Shown one piece after another: positions 21,436 to 35,223 of a DNA stretch of 64,000 nt. A program made the position numbers and the translations under genes. The stretch is taken from the NCBI GenBank assembly GCA_903813345.2, contig CAIIXF020000004.1, positions 17,967,513 to 18,031,512 on the forward strand, in the 5' to 3' direction. The DNA is from Owenia fusiformis (Eukaryota; Annelida; Polychaeta; Sabellida; Oweniidae). The notes below the pieces were generated by a model. It worked only from the letters and a program-made list of their open reading frames with translations, was not told the DNA's origin and ran no database searches. Position 1 is the first letter of the stretch. Every line of letters starts with the position of its first letter.

Positions 21436-21700
21436 CAAAAGTGTATTTTCATACCAGTTCCAGGGGGATAGTCAATATGACAGGTATAAAAGAAGAATCC
21501 AGTAATAGCGCCCAGTTTGGGGGATGGCAGAAATGATTCATCCATGATAGGGAAGTACACAACATCAATCTACGGAAAACTGACGGATACCTACATCGAG
21601 TCTTGTTTTAATGTCGCAAACATATTGTTAATACTCATTTGAACAACATGAATTGAAAAGTGATGAAATAGTATACAATAGTAAGAATAACACATATAGC
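21436..21700 (+). pseudogene. Broken copy of the first coding exon of the esterase D gene
   Basis: Around 21450-21560 the text repeats 1866-1985: acceptor side 'attttca', the 5' UTR piece 'ggatagtca', then ATG at 21477 with [19 protein letters not shown] followed by a stop, against [20 protein letters not shown] in the real gene. The donor is altered (atagggaag instead of acaggtaac). Intron-like text with 'agtatacaatagtaa' follows near 21670, as in the real intron near 2190. No later exons were seen, so this is a partial genomic duplication, not a processed copy. Confidence 0.85.
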
Positions 21701-24700
21701 TATTTGATGGTAAGAAGACAAATCAAAGGATAAATGGGATAGAAATAATCTCTAAATAAAGGTAGCAGTGCAATCGATCTGTAGGATGCCTTTTCTTCAA
21801 ACATCACCAGTGCCATCTTTTTATCAGCCCAAACATGAGAAAACATTTTCATTCCCTTTGCGGCATACGAATCTGGTCGATGTTGAAAGTGTTAATGGAA
21901 CATTTTATAGATGTCATGCCTAAGAACTAATTCAATTCCAAGATAAAAAACGGTATCTTGATATACAGTATGTCGTAGGTGTTTGCTCGAATTGTAGACC
22001 ATTTTAGACAAGTCAGATATTCAAAAGTGTATGATATATTTTCAAATAACTTGATTTTAAAGTTGAATAAACAGGTAATAAAACCAGTCTCATTTTTAAA
22101 TAAATAAAAAGAATTCCACTTTGTTTATATGAGAAACTATTTGTAAAAGATGTCAAATATGTTTATAAATGAGTATGGGCTGTAATACAACCCAACTATT
22201 TGTATATGCCACATAATACGGAGTATTATTCTAACATGTTGTCATGTCATTTTTAAGTCTCTGACCCAGAAAGAAAAAGTGTAAATAGTATAGGCAGCAT
22301 GAAGGAAAGTTTTCATTCATTTCAAAAAAGTGTTAATGTTTTAGATTTTTAAGTAATATTAATATTTGAAATTTATTAAATAGTTTTGATATTAACATTA
22401 TTTACAAAATATATTTTTCAGAATGGTGACCTTTTTCAAATGTTTAATTGCTCTTTATATGTTTCACTGGTTCTACTTTTAAAAATATAATAAATTGGAA
22501 ATTGAATTATTTTTAGTTTTTTATAATAACATGATAATTTAAGAATATCGAATGGACCTTAAAACAGCATTTATAATATCAAGAGAAAAAATCAATAATT
22601 TAATAATAGTAATTATTCGTGTAAACTTGAACTTTAAACATGCAAACAGAAACACATGTACTTTAACAAAAATATGAACATAATATATTTACGAATATAA
22701 TCATATGGTTTTTTAGAATTCTTAAATATACGTTCCAGTGAACTTAATAATCACAGTTTAATTGAGCCTTGAAACTGTTTTTAGTTCAACTTTCATTTTC
22801 TACTGTGTTATTTAGAAAATAGTAATTTAACAATAAATAAACTTTAGAATTTCTTTTGTAAACGAAAGACATTCACTACGATAATTTCATAGATCGAGTG
22901 TCAGTCGACTAAATATTCAATCTTTATCCTTTTAGAAATTACTCCTGATTTTACAGATAAACTCTATAATTAAATCCACTGAAAATTGTCAACTTAGAAA
23001 TTGTGGTATTGAAATGTGAAAAAATGGTTTCCATTGTGAAAGGTTGATAACATCTAGAACACGTTGTATTGAAGACTCTGAAACTCTATCCCCGTATTTA
23101 TAAGACATTAATCAAAAGTAATGTTCGTAGCTTGAATAGAATTCTGAAATTATTCATACCTTTTTGGAAAGGTTTTACAATGCATAAAATTCCCCTCCAT
23201 GAGTTTTCACTTTCATCATAAACGAATCTTCAGATAAGATCCGTGTTGACGTTCGACATTTTTATGCATTTATCGGACAAAAACTCAGAAATCGGCTCAT
23301 TAATTGTCGAGACACTTTAGGCGAACATATCTTCTTGAATTGTTCATTCACAACGTCAAGTAGAATTCATGTTAAATTAAAGTCAAATAAATTCACGCTT
23401 ATGGGCGATGATAGAAAAATGGTACTTTAAATTGCAGACGACATTGTTCGCGCTCTAATATTTCATCAAGCCACATTGGATTTCGTGAATGATTATTGAC
23501 AAAAGTTCGTCTGCTTCTTTAATACATACAAACTCTCTCGACTTGTAGGCTCGTGAAAAACTAACAAACTCTTCAAATTTGAAAAGATGTTTGGTGAAAT
23601 GATGAGAATTTCATAGAAAGCAACAGACTATAGAAAATGGCGAGGTGGTTCATTAACAACGCGTTCTATTCAAATCGGGAGAAATGTATGTCAATGGAAA
23701 ACCACTCGCGTTCTCACTTCACTTCATCTGCACTACCTTGGCAACCGAATTAAACAAAACTACCTCAAACTTTTAAATTTCATTCATTCATCACCAAATA
23801 AGAGCATTGACGAACTTGGTAGGTGGTTTTTACAAGGATTAATTTCTCTGCTGTTACCGAATTATTGTCAGGCAGAAAATATTTCTAGAATCGCATGCAA
23901 TTCTTACTACAGTCGGGATTTGGTTAATTATCGATATGCAAACATGTAATTAAAAGATCTTTTTTGAAACGGACATCATCATGGGCGTAATCGGGGATTT
24001 TGCAATGGTTGCGATCGCTTCGCTCGCAGTATTGCAAACACCAAAATTCGTCCCCCCCCCTAGGCTATAGCTGGCGATGCCCCTGATCATAATACCTTTT
24101 GAGACTAGGTTAGCATTTTGTTATGAAGCTAATTGGTTGAGTGTAGTAAATGTGAAAGATATAAATATCGAACATATCCGTAAGAAAAAAGCTAAATATT
24201 AAAGTACAACTGGTTTTAAATTATGCACCACGAAATAATATGTTTTCAAACTGCACTATCTATTTTCAAAATGGCTTACTTAGTTGGGGCTTGGTGGATT
24301 TTCCTTCTGAGTTTTAGTTTAACGTTGAACTTGTGTGGTTTTGTAAATTGGAGTCATTTTGAAATAATTATTTTACGAAAGTGCAGAAGTGATTTAAATT
24401 CGGCTGCCAGTTTTTGAATTGTCAATGTCATGATACAATATAATTCATCTTTCAAAACTTGATTAGTTTCTGTCTTGGCTCCATAATTTTGTTCTAGCCA
24501 ATAAACTATGCAATAGCTCTATCTAAATATATTTGAAATATGTAAAGAATATTTTTTGCGAACGTGCAAATAGCATAAAAATAACAAGATGTGCTATCAT
24601 CTGATGCATTCACAAGGTTATAAATGATGCTCAAAAATCTTTCTTTTTTAAAACATCATTAATTTTTCACCGCAAAGGGTGGTTGATCTTGATTTCCTGT

Positions 24701-25538
24701 AAAAATACTCAAAAAAACCAAAAATGTGAGATTTCTAAATATGACAGAAACGTCATTATAGCATGCAACTTATATGCCCTTGCTAAGACAAGCTAATTTT
24801 CTCATCTTCCATGTCCAAATTATATCCATGCCGGCGGCGAGAGCGCTCTATGAGTCTTCACGTTTTTCTGCTTGGTACGGCGAAACTATTGAGAAAGTCA
24901 GCATTTTCTCCCCTTGCCCAACCGCCTCATTTCCCACTAGGACATTTAATACATATTCTCTCTCTATGTGTTATAAATGTATCAGTATATCTAGCTCATT
25001 GGTCCTATTTACTTCATTAGTTGGGAAGTATAATCATTATGCAAGACATATTTCGGAAATATATCAGGAATATACGTTAATAGCATGCATGGATATGCAA
25101 ACCTTGGGATTTCTTTCATTATTAATGCACATTGTACGATTCTATTACCGACATATATACAAAACTGCATTGGAGAAACCAGAGGATGGCTGCCATACAT
25201 AACATGTAATTAGATTAAGAATTCTGTATCATCATACCATACAAAATTATATGATGATCGAGCACTTTTCATTAACCATTCACAGAAAAAGAGGACGATA
25301 CTTGTATAACTACTGGTAAGGTCAATGGTCTTCAGTACTAATTGTAAATTATAAAAATTTGATTTCAATGATTTTATGTTTAGAGACGGGATAACACATG
25401 GTAGATAATATATCCAAATTATCAATTTGGTTATTCTTATTGTCCATATCAGAAATTACATGTTGATCCTTTCATCAGAAATCCCAGGCTTGGTGTCGAA
25501 TATATATCTGGCAAGCTCGAGGTTTCGGAGTGAAAACG
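21701..25538. other. Gene-poor AT-rich region with possible retroelement debris
   Basis: About 23281-23480 translates to a stretch with CRDTLGEHIFLNC, loosely like the C-x-EH-x-C tail of LINE proteins. An ATG-less open frame runs from about 23618 to 23949 (110 codons) that I cannot assign. 23985-24090 carries a poly-C tract and a 'gatcgcttcgctcgc' hairpin typical of a small repeat. The 142-codon plus-strand frame at 24774-25202 has no recognisable domain and I do not call it. Confidence 0.35.
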
Positions 25539-25611
25539 TGTTTGAAGCTCAGCACCAGAGCGCGTGCTTTGCATGTACCTACGAGGTCCCGGTTCGAACC
25601 CCGCCATCTCA
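25539..25611 (+). pseudogene. tRNA-Ala(UGC) relic
   Basis: Retains the anticodon region and an intact TTCGAACC box B, but the acceptor and D arms are degenerate and a duplicated 'cctacg' expands the anticodon stem. The upstream spacer (ggcaagctcgaggtttcg) is of a second type also found before the relics at 26543 and 28342. Confidence 0.85.
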
Positions 25612-25689
25612 ATTCATTGTATTTTACTTAATGCTTAACTCATTCCAAAATGTTTTTTACAGCTGCATATCACTTGGTATGCAACAGTT

Positions 25690-25761
25690 GGGGATGTAGC
25701 TCAGCGGTAGAGCGCGTGCTTTGCATGTACGAGGCCCCGGGTTCGAACCCCGGCATCTCCA
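25690..25761 (+). tRNA. tRNA-Ala(UGC)
   Basis: A 72-base cloverleaf with all stems paired: acceptor GGGGATG with CATCTCC including the G3:U70 pair that marks alanine tRNAs, D arm GCTC/GAGC, anticodon loop TTTGCAT, T arm CCGGG/CCCGG. Box A and box B are intact and a TTTT run lies about 11 bases downstream. No intron. Confidence 0.97.
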
Positions 25762-25838
25762 TTCATTGTATTTTACTTCATGCTTAACTCATTCCGAAAT
25801 GTTTTTCACAGCTGCATATCACTCTCTATGCAACAGTT

Positions 25839-25910
25839 GGGGATGTAGCTCAGCGGTAGAGCGCGTGCTTTGCATGTACGAGGCCCCGGGTTCGAACCCC
25901 GGCATCTCCA
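25839..25910 (+). tRNA. tRNA-Ala(UGC)
   Basis: Identical in structure to the copy 149 bases upstream, with the same preceding spacer. Its 3' flank differs (gaagtatgttttgttaac), so it ends the 149-bp period on this strand. Confidence 0.97.
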
Positions 25911-26223
25911 GAAGTATGTTTTGTTAACAAACTAACAACCTATTGAGTCCGAAAGTTGAATATTTTCTGGAGAGAAATTCCTCAGTGAAAAACTTACAAA
26001 CGTTTTTTATAGGTATAAAATCGCTGCATTTTATTTTTTCTTTGAATGACGCTCGAGCACTCGTAAAACGGGTATCTTTCGTCCAAATATTAATTGATAT
26101 AAAAATTATGACCCATGGAATATATGCCCCCTTGGGGTGTCTTTTTCATGTTATTGATGAAATATTGTATGATATAATTTTGAATGAATAAATTGAATTG
26201 AATAACAACTTGATATGCTAGTT

Positions 26224-26295
26224 TGGGATGTAGCTCAGCGGTAGAGCGCGTGCTTTGCATGTACGAGGCCCCGAGTTAGAGCCCCGGCATCTCCA
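26224..26295 (+). pseudogene. tRNA-Ala(UGC) copy with a damaged T arm
   Basis: Full length and anticodon TGC, but the first acceptor base is T and the T arm reads CGAGTTAGAGCCCCG instead of CGGGTTCGAACCCCG, breaking box B and the T-loop. Probably inactive. Confidence 0.8.
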
Positions 26296-26542
26296 ATAAA
26301 ATTACGTTTTGTCCTAAAAGTACACCATTTCCAAAAGAGCAATTACTCAGTTGGGGTGAAAAACTAACAAACTTGTCTAGAGAAGACCCACATTTGTAAT
26401 GAGTGTTTGAATTTCATTTTTGTAAGACAGAATGCCTTTCCTAATATACCAGCTGCAGGCTCTATGTCGTATTGTATTTGGCAAGCTCGAGGTTTCGTAA
26501 AATGTGTATCTTTCCCCAAATGTGAATCAGGGTGAACAAGCT

Positions 26543-26607
26543 GAGGATGTAGCAAGAGCGCGTGCTTTGCATGTACAAGGCACCGGGTTCGAACCCCGGC
26601 ATTTCCG
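26543..26607 (+). pseudogene. tRNA-Ala(UGC) relic with a D-arm deletion
   Basis: About 65 bases. The T arm and anticodon loop are good, but the D arm is reduced to 'agcaagagc', so box A is lost. Its 3' flank (gaaattactta, then gaaaaacttacaaac) repeats the flank of the copies at 25839 and 26224. Confidence 0.85.
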
Positions 26608-28341
26608 AAATGTACGCTTTTTGTCGCACACGTAGGATATTTCCTAATGAGAAATTACTTAGTTCTTGAAAAACTTACAAACATGTTTTTATAGCAACGA
26701 AAGACCCATGTTTGTAAGTATGAATTTTTATTTATGTTTTGAATGACAGAATATCTAAACCTATGTACCAGGCTTTCACACTACCCTACCTCGATAGCGC
26801 ATGCGCGAATTTTTTGGCTTTCAATCAGGTCGCTTTTGAGTATATCGACTGCTTAGTGAAAAGGTTAATACGTTTGGTGCTCGGAGTGAGTCAATATTGC
26901 TATTCGCTGAACTTCAGTGGTGCAATAGTGAAGTCCATGTTCCAAGTTATATGATAGTTGAAGAAATACTGTAAATAATATCGTTTTAAATTTTAAAATA
27001 TTTGATATGTCATAGTACACGGTACACAGCTGCAAAAGTTGATCAATACAGGGTACAAGGAATGTAAATTGTTCAATAGTACAGGGAGCGAGAAAGTAAG
27101 CTGATTATACTGACATACTATGTCCCGATCTCATGTATATTTACGTTGCAAACAGTGAAAATAATACTAAAAAGGCCGCCTGTTGATGCTTTGAGGTGTC
27201 ATCAATTGTTATTTAATCCAAATAAAGTAAACATTATTTAGTAGATTTAGACATGGGCTTTCAGGTCGTAAATGCATTTTAGTCATTAAATTAACAAGAA
27301 CGCTAGATTATACGTGTTACTAGGGTATCAAATTGAAATAAAATAACGAAATTAAATATAAATACGTAAGTGATAAATGACTATTGGCTATCAGGATTAA
27401 TGACTATCCGCTATTCAGAATAATTAAAATTGCGTGAACTACATGTAAAGAATCTTTGTATATAACCCCTTGAATGGTCTAATTCACTACCGTCCTCAAA
27501 AACCGATCATTTAAAATAGTTTGTTCAAAATACCATCATGCCACGACATTTTGTTCTTCAATTTGCTGTATAGGTGATATGACGTCGTATTTCTCTATTA
27601 TTGTAAAAAACTAATACCAGATCGATGTAGTCTTATATGACGTGTTGAATGTCAGATGTTTTTGGATGGTATCTGCTCCAGTGATTTTACATTTAATCAT
27701 GAAACGCTCATCACAAGACACCTCGAAACAAACATTATCCTCCTTGTGACAAGAGGAAAAATGTTTCACAATATGTTATGCCTTACGGCAAAGTAAAGAT
27801 ACATTTCTGGGACGACTATTTTGCATCTTAAGATTTTAGAAAGACAATTAATTCACAAAAGTACAGTTGAATAACATACTGGAAAACGTATCCACATATA
27901 ACACTATGACAAGCAGTTTAAATAACAGTTTACTGGGGTTTTGTTACATATCAATGTAACATTTTCGAAGGGAAACTTACATGCTCCCTGTACGTTGACA
28001 GATTTACTGAAATGTATCGTGTATTGCATTAAGTTTTGCTTCACTGCGCCCACTATTATCCATCTTTGCCTATAGTGGTTTTTTGCCAACAATATTCTAC
28101 AAACTGCTTGATGAATTAATTCTATGTCTGGTAGAACACTAAAAATAAATGTAAAATGTATTTTACGTTCAGAAATATGGAATTAAACCCACGTCCTCCA
28201 TTTGCAACTTAGCTGTACCCTGTCTCCCTTTTAAACGTGGTCACGTGGTAGGGTAGTGTGGCTTTGTGTCGTTCTATTTGGCAAGCTCGAGGTCTCGTAA
28301 AACGTGTATGTTGCCCCAAATGTGAAAGAGTGTGTTCATGT
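26608..28341. other. Intergenic, no gene seen
   Basis: AT-rich. Contains GCGCATGCGC at 26797-26806 and a 14-bp inverted pair (cacactaccctacc near 26779, ggtagggtagtgtg near 28246). Confidence 0.4.
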
Positions 28342-28380
28342 TGGGAACATAGCTCAGCGGTAAAGCGCGTGCTTTGTACA
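28342..28380 (+). pseudogene. 5' half of a tRNA-Ala relic
   Basis: Matches the tRNA from the acceptor arm through the start of the anticodon loop (agctcagcggtaaagcgcgtgcttt read in two pieces), then diverges. Preceded by the same 'ggcaagctcgaggt' spacer as the relics at 25539 and 26543. Confidence 0.8.
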
Positions 28381-31300
28381 ACACAAAAGGGTAGTAAAAC
28401 GTTCAACTCCTGTTTTATATTACATTTTAGGGAAAAGAAGGCGCGGGACAAATTCAAGAATACCAATATTACCCATAAATATACGAAATATGTGCTTGGT
28501 GACGTTCTAGTAAAGCAGTGCATATTTCCCTAGTTTTATCAGAACATCAGTTGTGTAGTGAATAATGTTCAAATGTGGAGTGCGAATGTGACATCTCCAG
28601 TTTTTGTTTTGCATGGTTTCCACGTATTCTTCAAGAACATCAGACAGGGCACAATTCATCTAGTATAACTGTAGTGAGAATTTTGTTTTAAAAGTCCATT
28701 GCTTATTTCAAACGTCAAAGTCGTTCTTTCAATTCTCATCTTGAAATGGTCACCATACTTAATTTTTTCTGTGTATGCCCAGAAAGCGTAATAATCTAAT
28801 CACTAGAGAAAGTTAAAAATAAACCCCATACAATTAATTTATAAAAATGATACCCGAATAGAGTAAGAATGAAAAGAGAAATAAATTTAAGTAAAAAATC
28901 TATGTAAAATGCAAGTTAACAAAATGTTCTTCAAGGGCAATCTGTTTTCAAGCACAAATAGGGACGGGAGGGGACAAGAAAGCATTCGATCGATGAAACG
29001 TCAAATCTTAAACTGATTATGATAGATACAACATCTTGATTTCATTATCCCATCTCAACATGCTGCTCGATTACGCCATATTTTAATTAACCTTTCCTCA
29101 TTAAAATGTTCAGTTGTAATTAACTGACACGGTGAAATATGGCAAGATGATTGTAAATCAGATAAACTATATCATCTGATGCATTCGGTCAGATTGTGCT
29201 GATTAAGATAAATGCAAATTATATCATTAATTGAATACAACTGGCGAATTGGGAAACATTTGAAAAACACAAAAAGAAATCGTTGTTTTCAGGTACAACC
29301 ATCAGAACTCTAAACATTGGAGGGCTGCATAAAGTTGAATGGAAATATGTATTTACTTCTAATATATTTGTCACCAGTTAGGTTGAATATCAAATACTGC
29401 TACAAATGACAACCAAAGTTATTTATTATTTGGACACTGATGATTGCATTGCGTTGCATTGCGTTCATGTCCACAGATTTTGTTTTTTTGGCTTGAGCAA
29501 TTTTTGGACGCCATCCTTTATATCCAGGGTACATGTTTGTGGATTATGTAAAAATAATTCTTTTCATCGCTTGAATTGTACCTCTTGGTTTCTGAACACA
29601 CCAGTTTTCATAAACTTATGGATAATAATGATGATTCCACTTACTATCTTCAACTTACTGTGTGATTTATACATCCTCCGTGCTTAATTACCAAATATTC
29701 CCGGATTCATTATATATCATACCTTTCCCCTGACCGTAATGGCCGTGTTAATCACGACGCTCATAATCTCTCTTAGTTAATCGCAAACATATGAACGCAT
29801 TTCAGAAATGTCCGATAAATCGCAGAGAAAATCTCATATTTTTTGTAACGTAATCCGGCGGGATGTCAGAAAGGTCCCACCCGGTGGGATTCAGCGGAGT
29901 ATCTGGTGGGATCGGGGTAGGGAATGTTGTTGTGATAAATAACTTGTCCAGATTTAAATATCACGTCAGCGCGAACATCATCATCTTACATCGGGGAACT
30001 TCAACAAAGTACATCTTCAGATGAATTCAAAGGTATCAGTGTTGCAGAATGGGCCGATGATTTGGAAGTCTGTTTTTTGTCCATATAATTAATACAAGAA
30101 ATGATTTTTAAGTCAATACAGATACATTGAAGTTTTTATTGTTCATGTGCTGTTTCGTACGTACGTACGCTTTGCTGTAGAATTATTTTTGCGTGCAATA
30201 CATAGTGAGACTTGTTTTGTATAGATTGATTGGTTGATTGATTGATTGTCTGATTAATCAATCAAATAGTGTGTTTGATTTTCGTTGCTGAAGCCATAAA
30301 TAAAAATTATTAGCATACTGAATTATTTTCTGCAGATGGGGAAATTTCAATAATTTGACCGTTGTTTGATTGTTTTGGGATTGTTAATTTAGCGTTTGTT
30401 TTATTATTGTTTGTTGACGTCATGTGATGCATCAGTTGACACCATGCATGTACTTGTTCCAGACACGTTGACTCCGTGATCGTTGCAGATGGCTATTTTC
30501 TAACTTGCTAAACTTAGTTTGGTTTGCGTGTTCTTCGCTCTTAAGTAGCCACATTCAACATGTACCCCATTGTTTTCCGAATCAAAGAAGACACCGTTGG
30601 ACATTGATATGAAAGCAATTTTAACATGCTTTATGATCTGATTATAGGCCCCGTTTATATCGTGTGCAACTCACATCTTTCACAAGGGACTCAGACTTTG
30701 AAATGGGCACTACAATACAACGTAATATACTATTTTTGATACTACCCGGCGTGTACACTGTTTTTCATAACACAAGGGTGGTGGAATTCTTGCCCAGGAA
30801 CACCGTCAATATATTCTTATTCATATTCCATGTAGGCGAATCACATTCCTTAATTCAGTTTTGCTCAACTTTTTGGCAAGTTATTTCGTTTGATGCACTC
30901 GAAACACTTTACTTTGACTTGCCATTATTCATAAATTGCTAAATCAAATTGACCGGAATTTGTTTTTAAAAATGCACTCATTTTGCCTTTATGGGAAGTA
31001 TTTAGAATCAAAGGAATGACATCATTAACTTGTTCATCCAGTGCAGTTTTACTTAGCTATATTTTGTCGAGAAACCTACAATTCAAAATATACGCATGAA
31101 ATGGAATACGTAACGGTATAGAATGAATATAAGCTCATTTATAAGAAAGCCTTTATCAATTTCAAATTTTGTCATTATTTCTTTCCAAATCCGTGTGAAT
31201 TTTAGTTGCCTTTACTAAATAATTAATTATTACAATTTTTCAGTGTTACACTTGTAAGATTCTCCAAATAAATAACAACAAATAGAAGAAATAAGAAATT

Positions 31301-34300
31301 GAAACAAAATGAAGTCTTGTTATCACAGTGAATACTCATCATATTTTATTGGACTCCGGGGATCATCCACCCGCTATTATTGTGAGAACTGGGTCAATAG
31401 CTGAGCTTATTGTGGAAACGCTGGGGCAAACGCCGGGAGTTGTTGATCATGACCGAGAAAAGCGCAATATTATTTGGAGGATGTTATAAAATTGGAAGAA
31501 TTTGTATGAAGCCAGCTAACTCCCAGCATCATCCCGACATGAAAACAATGCCCCTCGGAGAATTTTCCTCAGATAACCCCTCAGTAGTAACATAACGGTA
31601 TTTTGTAGTAAAACATACCGGGAAATCATAGCACTCGGATGGATACCCAATTCGCGCAGGGATTAACGGGGAAAATTTAGCAACTTGGTATGAAACCAGT
31701 GAGAACGTTGTTGGATTAAACATAGTAAATTTGATGTATTTGAGTGTTTTTTAGCCAGTTGTTGGGACATTACCGTCTTCCCACGGCTTTCTCAGCGGAC
31801 CCTCGCCTTCCTTAGAGGCAATTACCGAGCTTTGCCGTAACTTTTACTCCGGAACAGCGGGCGCGTATCTTTTCGCCAAATTCCCGCCGCGAATTGCCAA
31901 TTTAGAGATGCTTCCGAATCTTGCTTGTCAGGCCGAAATGAGCTTGCTCAGCGTGGGATGGAGTTAGATCAATGAGTATAACTCGAAACCAGTTACTTAA
32001 TGATAAAATAAAATAATAACACGTAATTTGGCTCATCATTTTTAAGTGGGATGGACCAAAAACAGCAGGCGCTTTTGAACTGGTCACTAGTTTTTAAAAA
32101 ACTGACGAAATTGTGTTGAAAGGATGGAGTGACACGACAGCGCAAATGAATGTGTTGAGCTGATTCACAGTGAATCCCAGCGGTGACCCAATAGTGTGGT
32201 GATCACCTGTGACTACCATTGCATAATGTTGGTCGGAATTATTGTATACAACCTAAAATTTCATGCTCGACAATGCCTAAAATTATGAAAAAATGTAACA
32301 GGATTTCAAAACTCGGCTAATGAGGCCCTTTACTCATCTCGAGTAGCATTTACGCCGTATGTGTTCTATTAGTGTCTCCTCACCTGGACCTAACAAAACT
32401 TGTTTATTATCAGCCAAATATGTTGTGTTGAATCGCTTTTTTCTTGTAATATCAGCTAATATTGCTCTTATATTTTATCACTTTTATTTATCAAACTGAG
32501 TATGTTTTCATTGGAAAGCACACAGTTCCTACTGGTTTCCTAGACAATCTGCGGTAATGCCATTTACTGTTAATTTGGTCTCACTGTTTTCTCTCTGTGC
32601 GTGAGTTTGTTCGTTTTTATTGATCAATTTGGGATTTCTAAGGTCAACATTTTAAAAAATTAAACGTGGAAAGATGAAGCTTTGAGACTCAACACAAAAC
32701 AACGACACAATGATAACAATATCGATAACAAGCCATCTGAAATGAATAAAGTTCTTCCACCTTCAATGAAACTAGTCAGTGGCATATTGATCAAAATGGA
32801 TATTGTAAATGTATCAAAATACCCAACCAAAAAATGAAACTCCAACAATATCAAATATATCTTGAATTCTCAAATGAATAACTGCCAGTGCTTAAAAACA
32901 TATGAGGGAAATAAGAAAAACATCATAAAATTGCAAATATGTTTTGTAAATATCATTATGAATTGTTATAATACTTCGGAGGGGAATCAACTATAGCGTT
33001 GAAGGTAAATAATGTCAACTAATAATGCAATTTACAATATCAAGAAATACACTACCAAATTTACTACACTTTATTATTTAATTTTGCTTCAACACCATAT
33101 TTGTATCAGAGCCTTTAATATTGTGAAAAGTTTACAGTGTTGGAATGAAAAATATGTGCATAGGCAATAAGAAAAGACAAAAACCATGGTGGAATCACAT
33201 ATAGTAAAGATTAATTTTCCAATGTATATCAGGCAAGAAATCGTCGCTATCATAACTATCACTTTGTTCACCTTATAATTAAGTTCTTGCCCGATTATAT
33301 TGCACTAATTAAATCTTGGGGTATATCCAGTCTTCTCCCCGGGAGTTGAATAATATCTATAAGATGATTGGCTTATATGTTAATTGGAAACGCAGGTATA
33401 AATCAGCATTAAGCATTATTACAAAGATCAAATATCAGAAACGTTTTGTGTTGTTGCCTATCTGGAGTTAACACCTTACAAAAAGTAAGATTTGTTTATA
33501 ATGTTCAGAAAATCTTTACATTTAGTTTGCAATTGTTTAAACGAATCTCCTTGTTTCACTCCCCGGATTTCACTCGCTCATTGTCGAATTTATTCTTCTT
33601 TTTAAACACATTTTTGACATTATTCCCAAAACAATGCAAATGACGAATAGATAAAGGATTGTGAATATTGTTGACACGCGGCATGAGCATTTATCTTCAA
33701 TGAATAAAGACATAAAGAACAAATGTATTGTTATACTACATGTAGTATAAACAAATGGTCAGTGAGCTCTCGGCGCGGGTCAACTCAAGAAGAATGAGTA
33801 CATGAAAAACCTAATCAGTTTGCTGAGCCCATGATCACCCACCCCCAAATTAGAAAACTAAGTCAATATTCACGTGAAACCAACAGACATTCCTACCATT
33901 ATGAAACCATATTATATTTTAAAAATAATATAAAATATGTCCAAATCACCATCAGGGTATCTTTATATCAATCGAAGAAGCAAGCCGCAAATGGCTCTAC
34001 GCAACATAGAGATGCATCATTTAATATCTTTGGAACAACTTCCTGTAAGGGACGATGGAACACGACCTGATGATTTCATTATGATTTTCCTTGATTGTCT
34101 CAGCGTCTGACTGTCTTTGAGGATTAACTCAGCTTCTTATAATCACTTCATTTATCTGGATTGTTTTACATAATTCTCAAGTCATACAGCAATAAGTATA
34201 AGACAATGGGTGAAGAAACGCAACCGAGTGAAAAATACCAGAAATTGAGAATTAATAATGTTTTCTGGTTTTTCATAGCGTTGTAAGCATGCACTTTGAC

Positions 34301-35223
34301 AACAATTAAGACATGATAAATATTTAAACAAAAAATAAGCTATTGAATAGTGTTATTCCAGAATTGAATCTTTTTTACTAAATTCAATTTTTACATAACT
34401 TTTCATTATTCAAAATTCGCATATTCTAAACGATTCAAATAAGTACGTATATAAATAAAATTTTTCAAAACTATAGGATAATCCTTTTTAACATAAATAT
34501 ATACTGTATAACGGGGAAAAAGAAAATGTAAAACAAGAATAAAAAAAATTAGACTTGGAGTTAAATCTAATTATTGTTATGTTAAATGGATATTGGTGCC
34601 TAATACGTAATGATTGAGTAAATGTTTACATTCTAAATTAATCTAAATCTAAAATAATAACAATAGCTAAATAAGCATTGTTATCCTATTAGAAACTGTC
34701 TTGCTACGTTTTGTCCACCCAAACATGAGTCTCGTAATCTCAGGAATGAATTTAAGTCCCCTCCCCGGGAGTCCCCTCATGGAGTTGACTGAGAGTAAGG
34801 AAATCCCCCGTGAATATATTTCAAAACTGGCATGCCGACCTCATATTTTCTAATCAAGTGGCCCCATGGTCGCAGCATATTTGATCTAAAGTGTCGATAC
34901 CCATTGGATTATCTCGGCCGAGGATTCCAATTAATTATATAATAAAACAACAATCAGATAGTCTACAGGCCTAAACATAACACCCTGAATTTACCCATGA
35001 TCTTGATTAATTAATTATTTTTGAGAACAATCAACCTGACTGGATTTGGATACCGAAATCCGATATGTCTGGATTTGTATTGGTCAATGATATGTGAGCT
35101 AAGATATCTCAAGAATGCAAAAAGAGCATGCCATACATGCTCAAATAAACATGAATTATAGTTTTCATTGATGCTTTTTTGTCATACAAAATATTTTTGC
35201 ATCTTACTCATCCCTACATATTA
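28381..35223. other. Gene-poor region
   Basis: No gene that I can support. Landmarks: a (gatt)n-like run at 30225-30270, a GC-richer island at about 31770-31900, and a 20-bp perfect palindrome at 33731-33750. Short open frames are scattered and look random. Confidence 0.45.

Noticed and set aside
24774-25202. 142-codon plus-strand frame
   Set aside because: No recognisable domain, no splice or promoter support, and another frame overlaps it; treated as chance.
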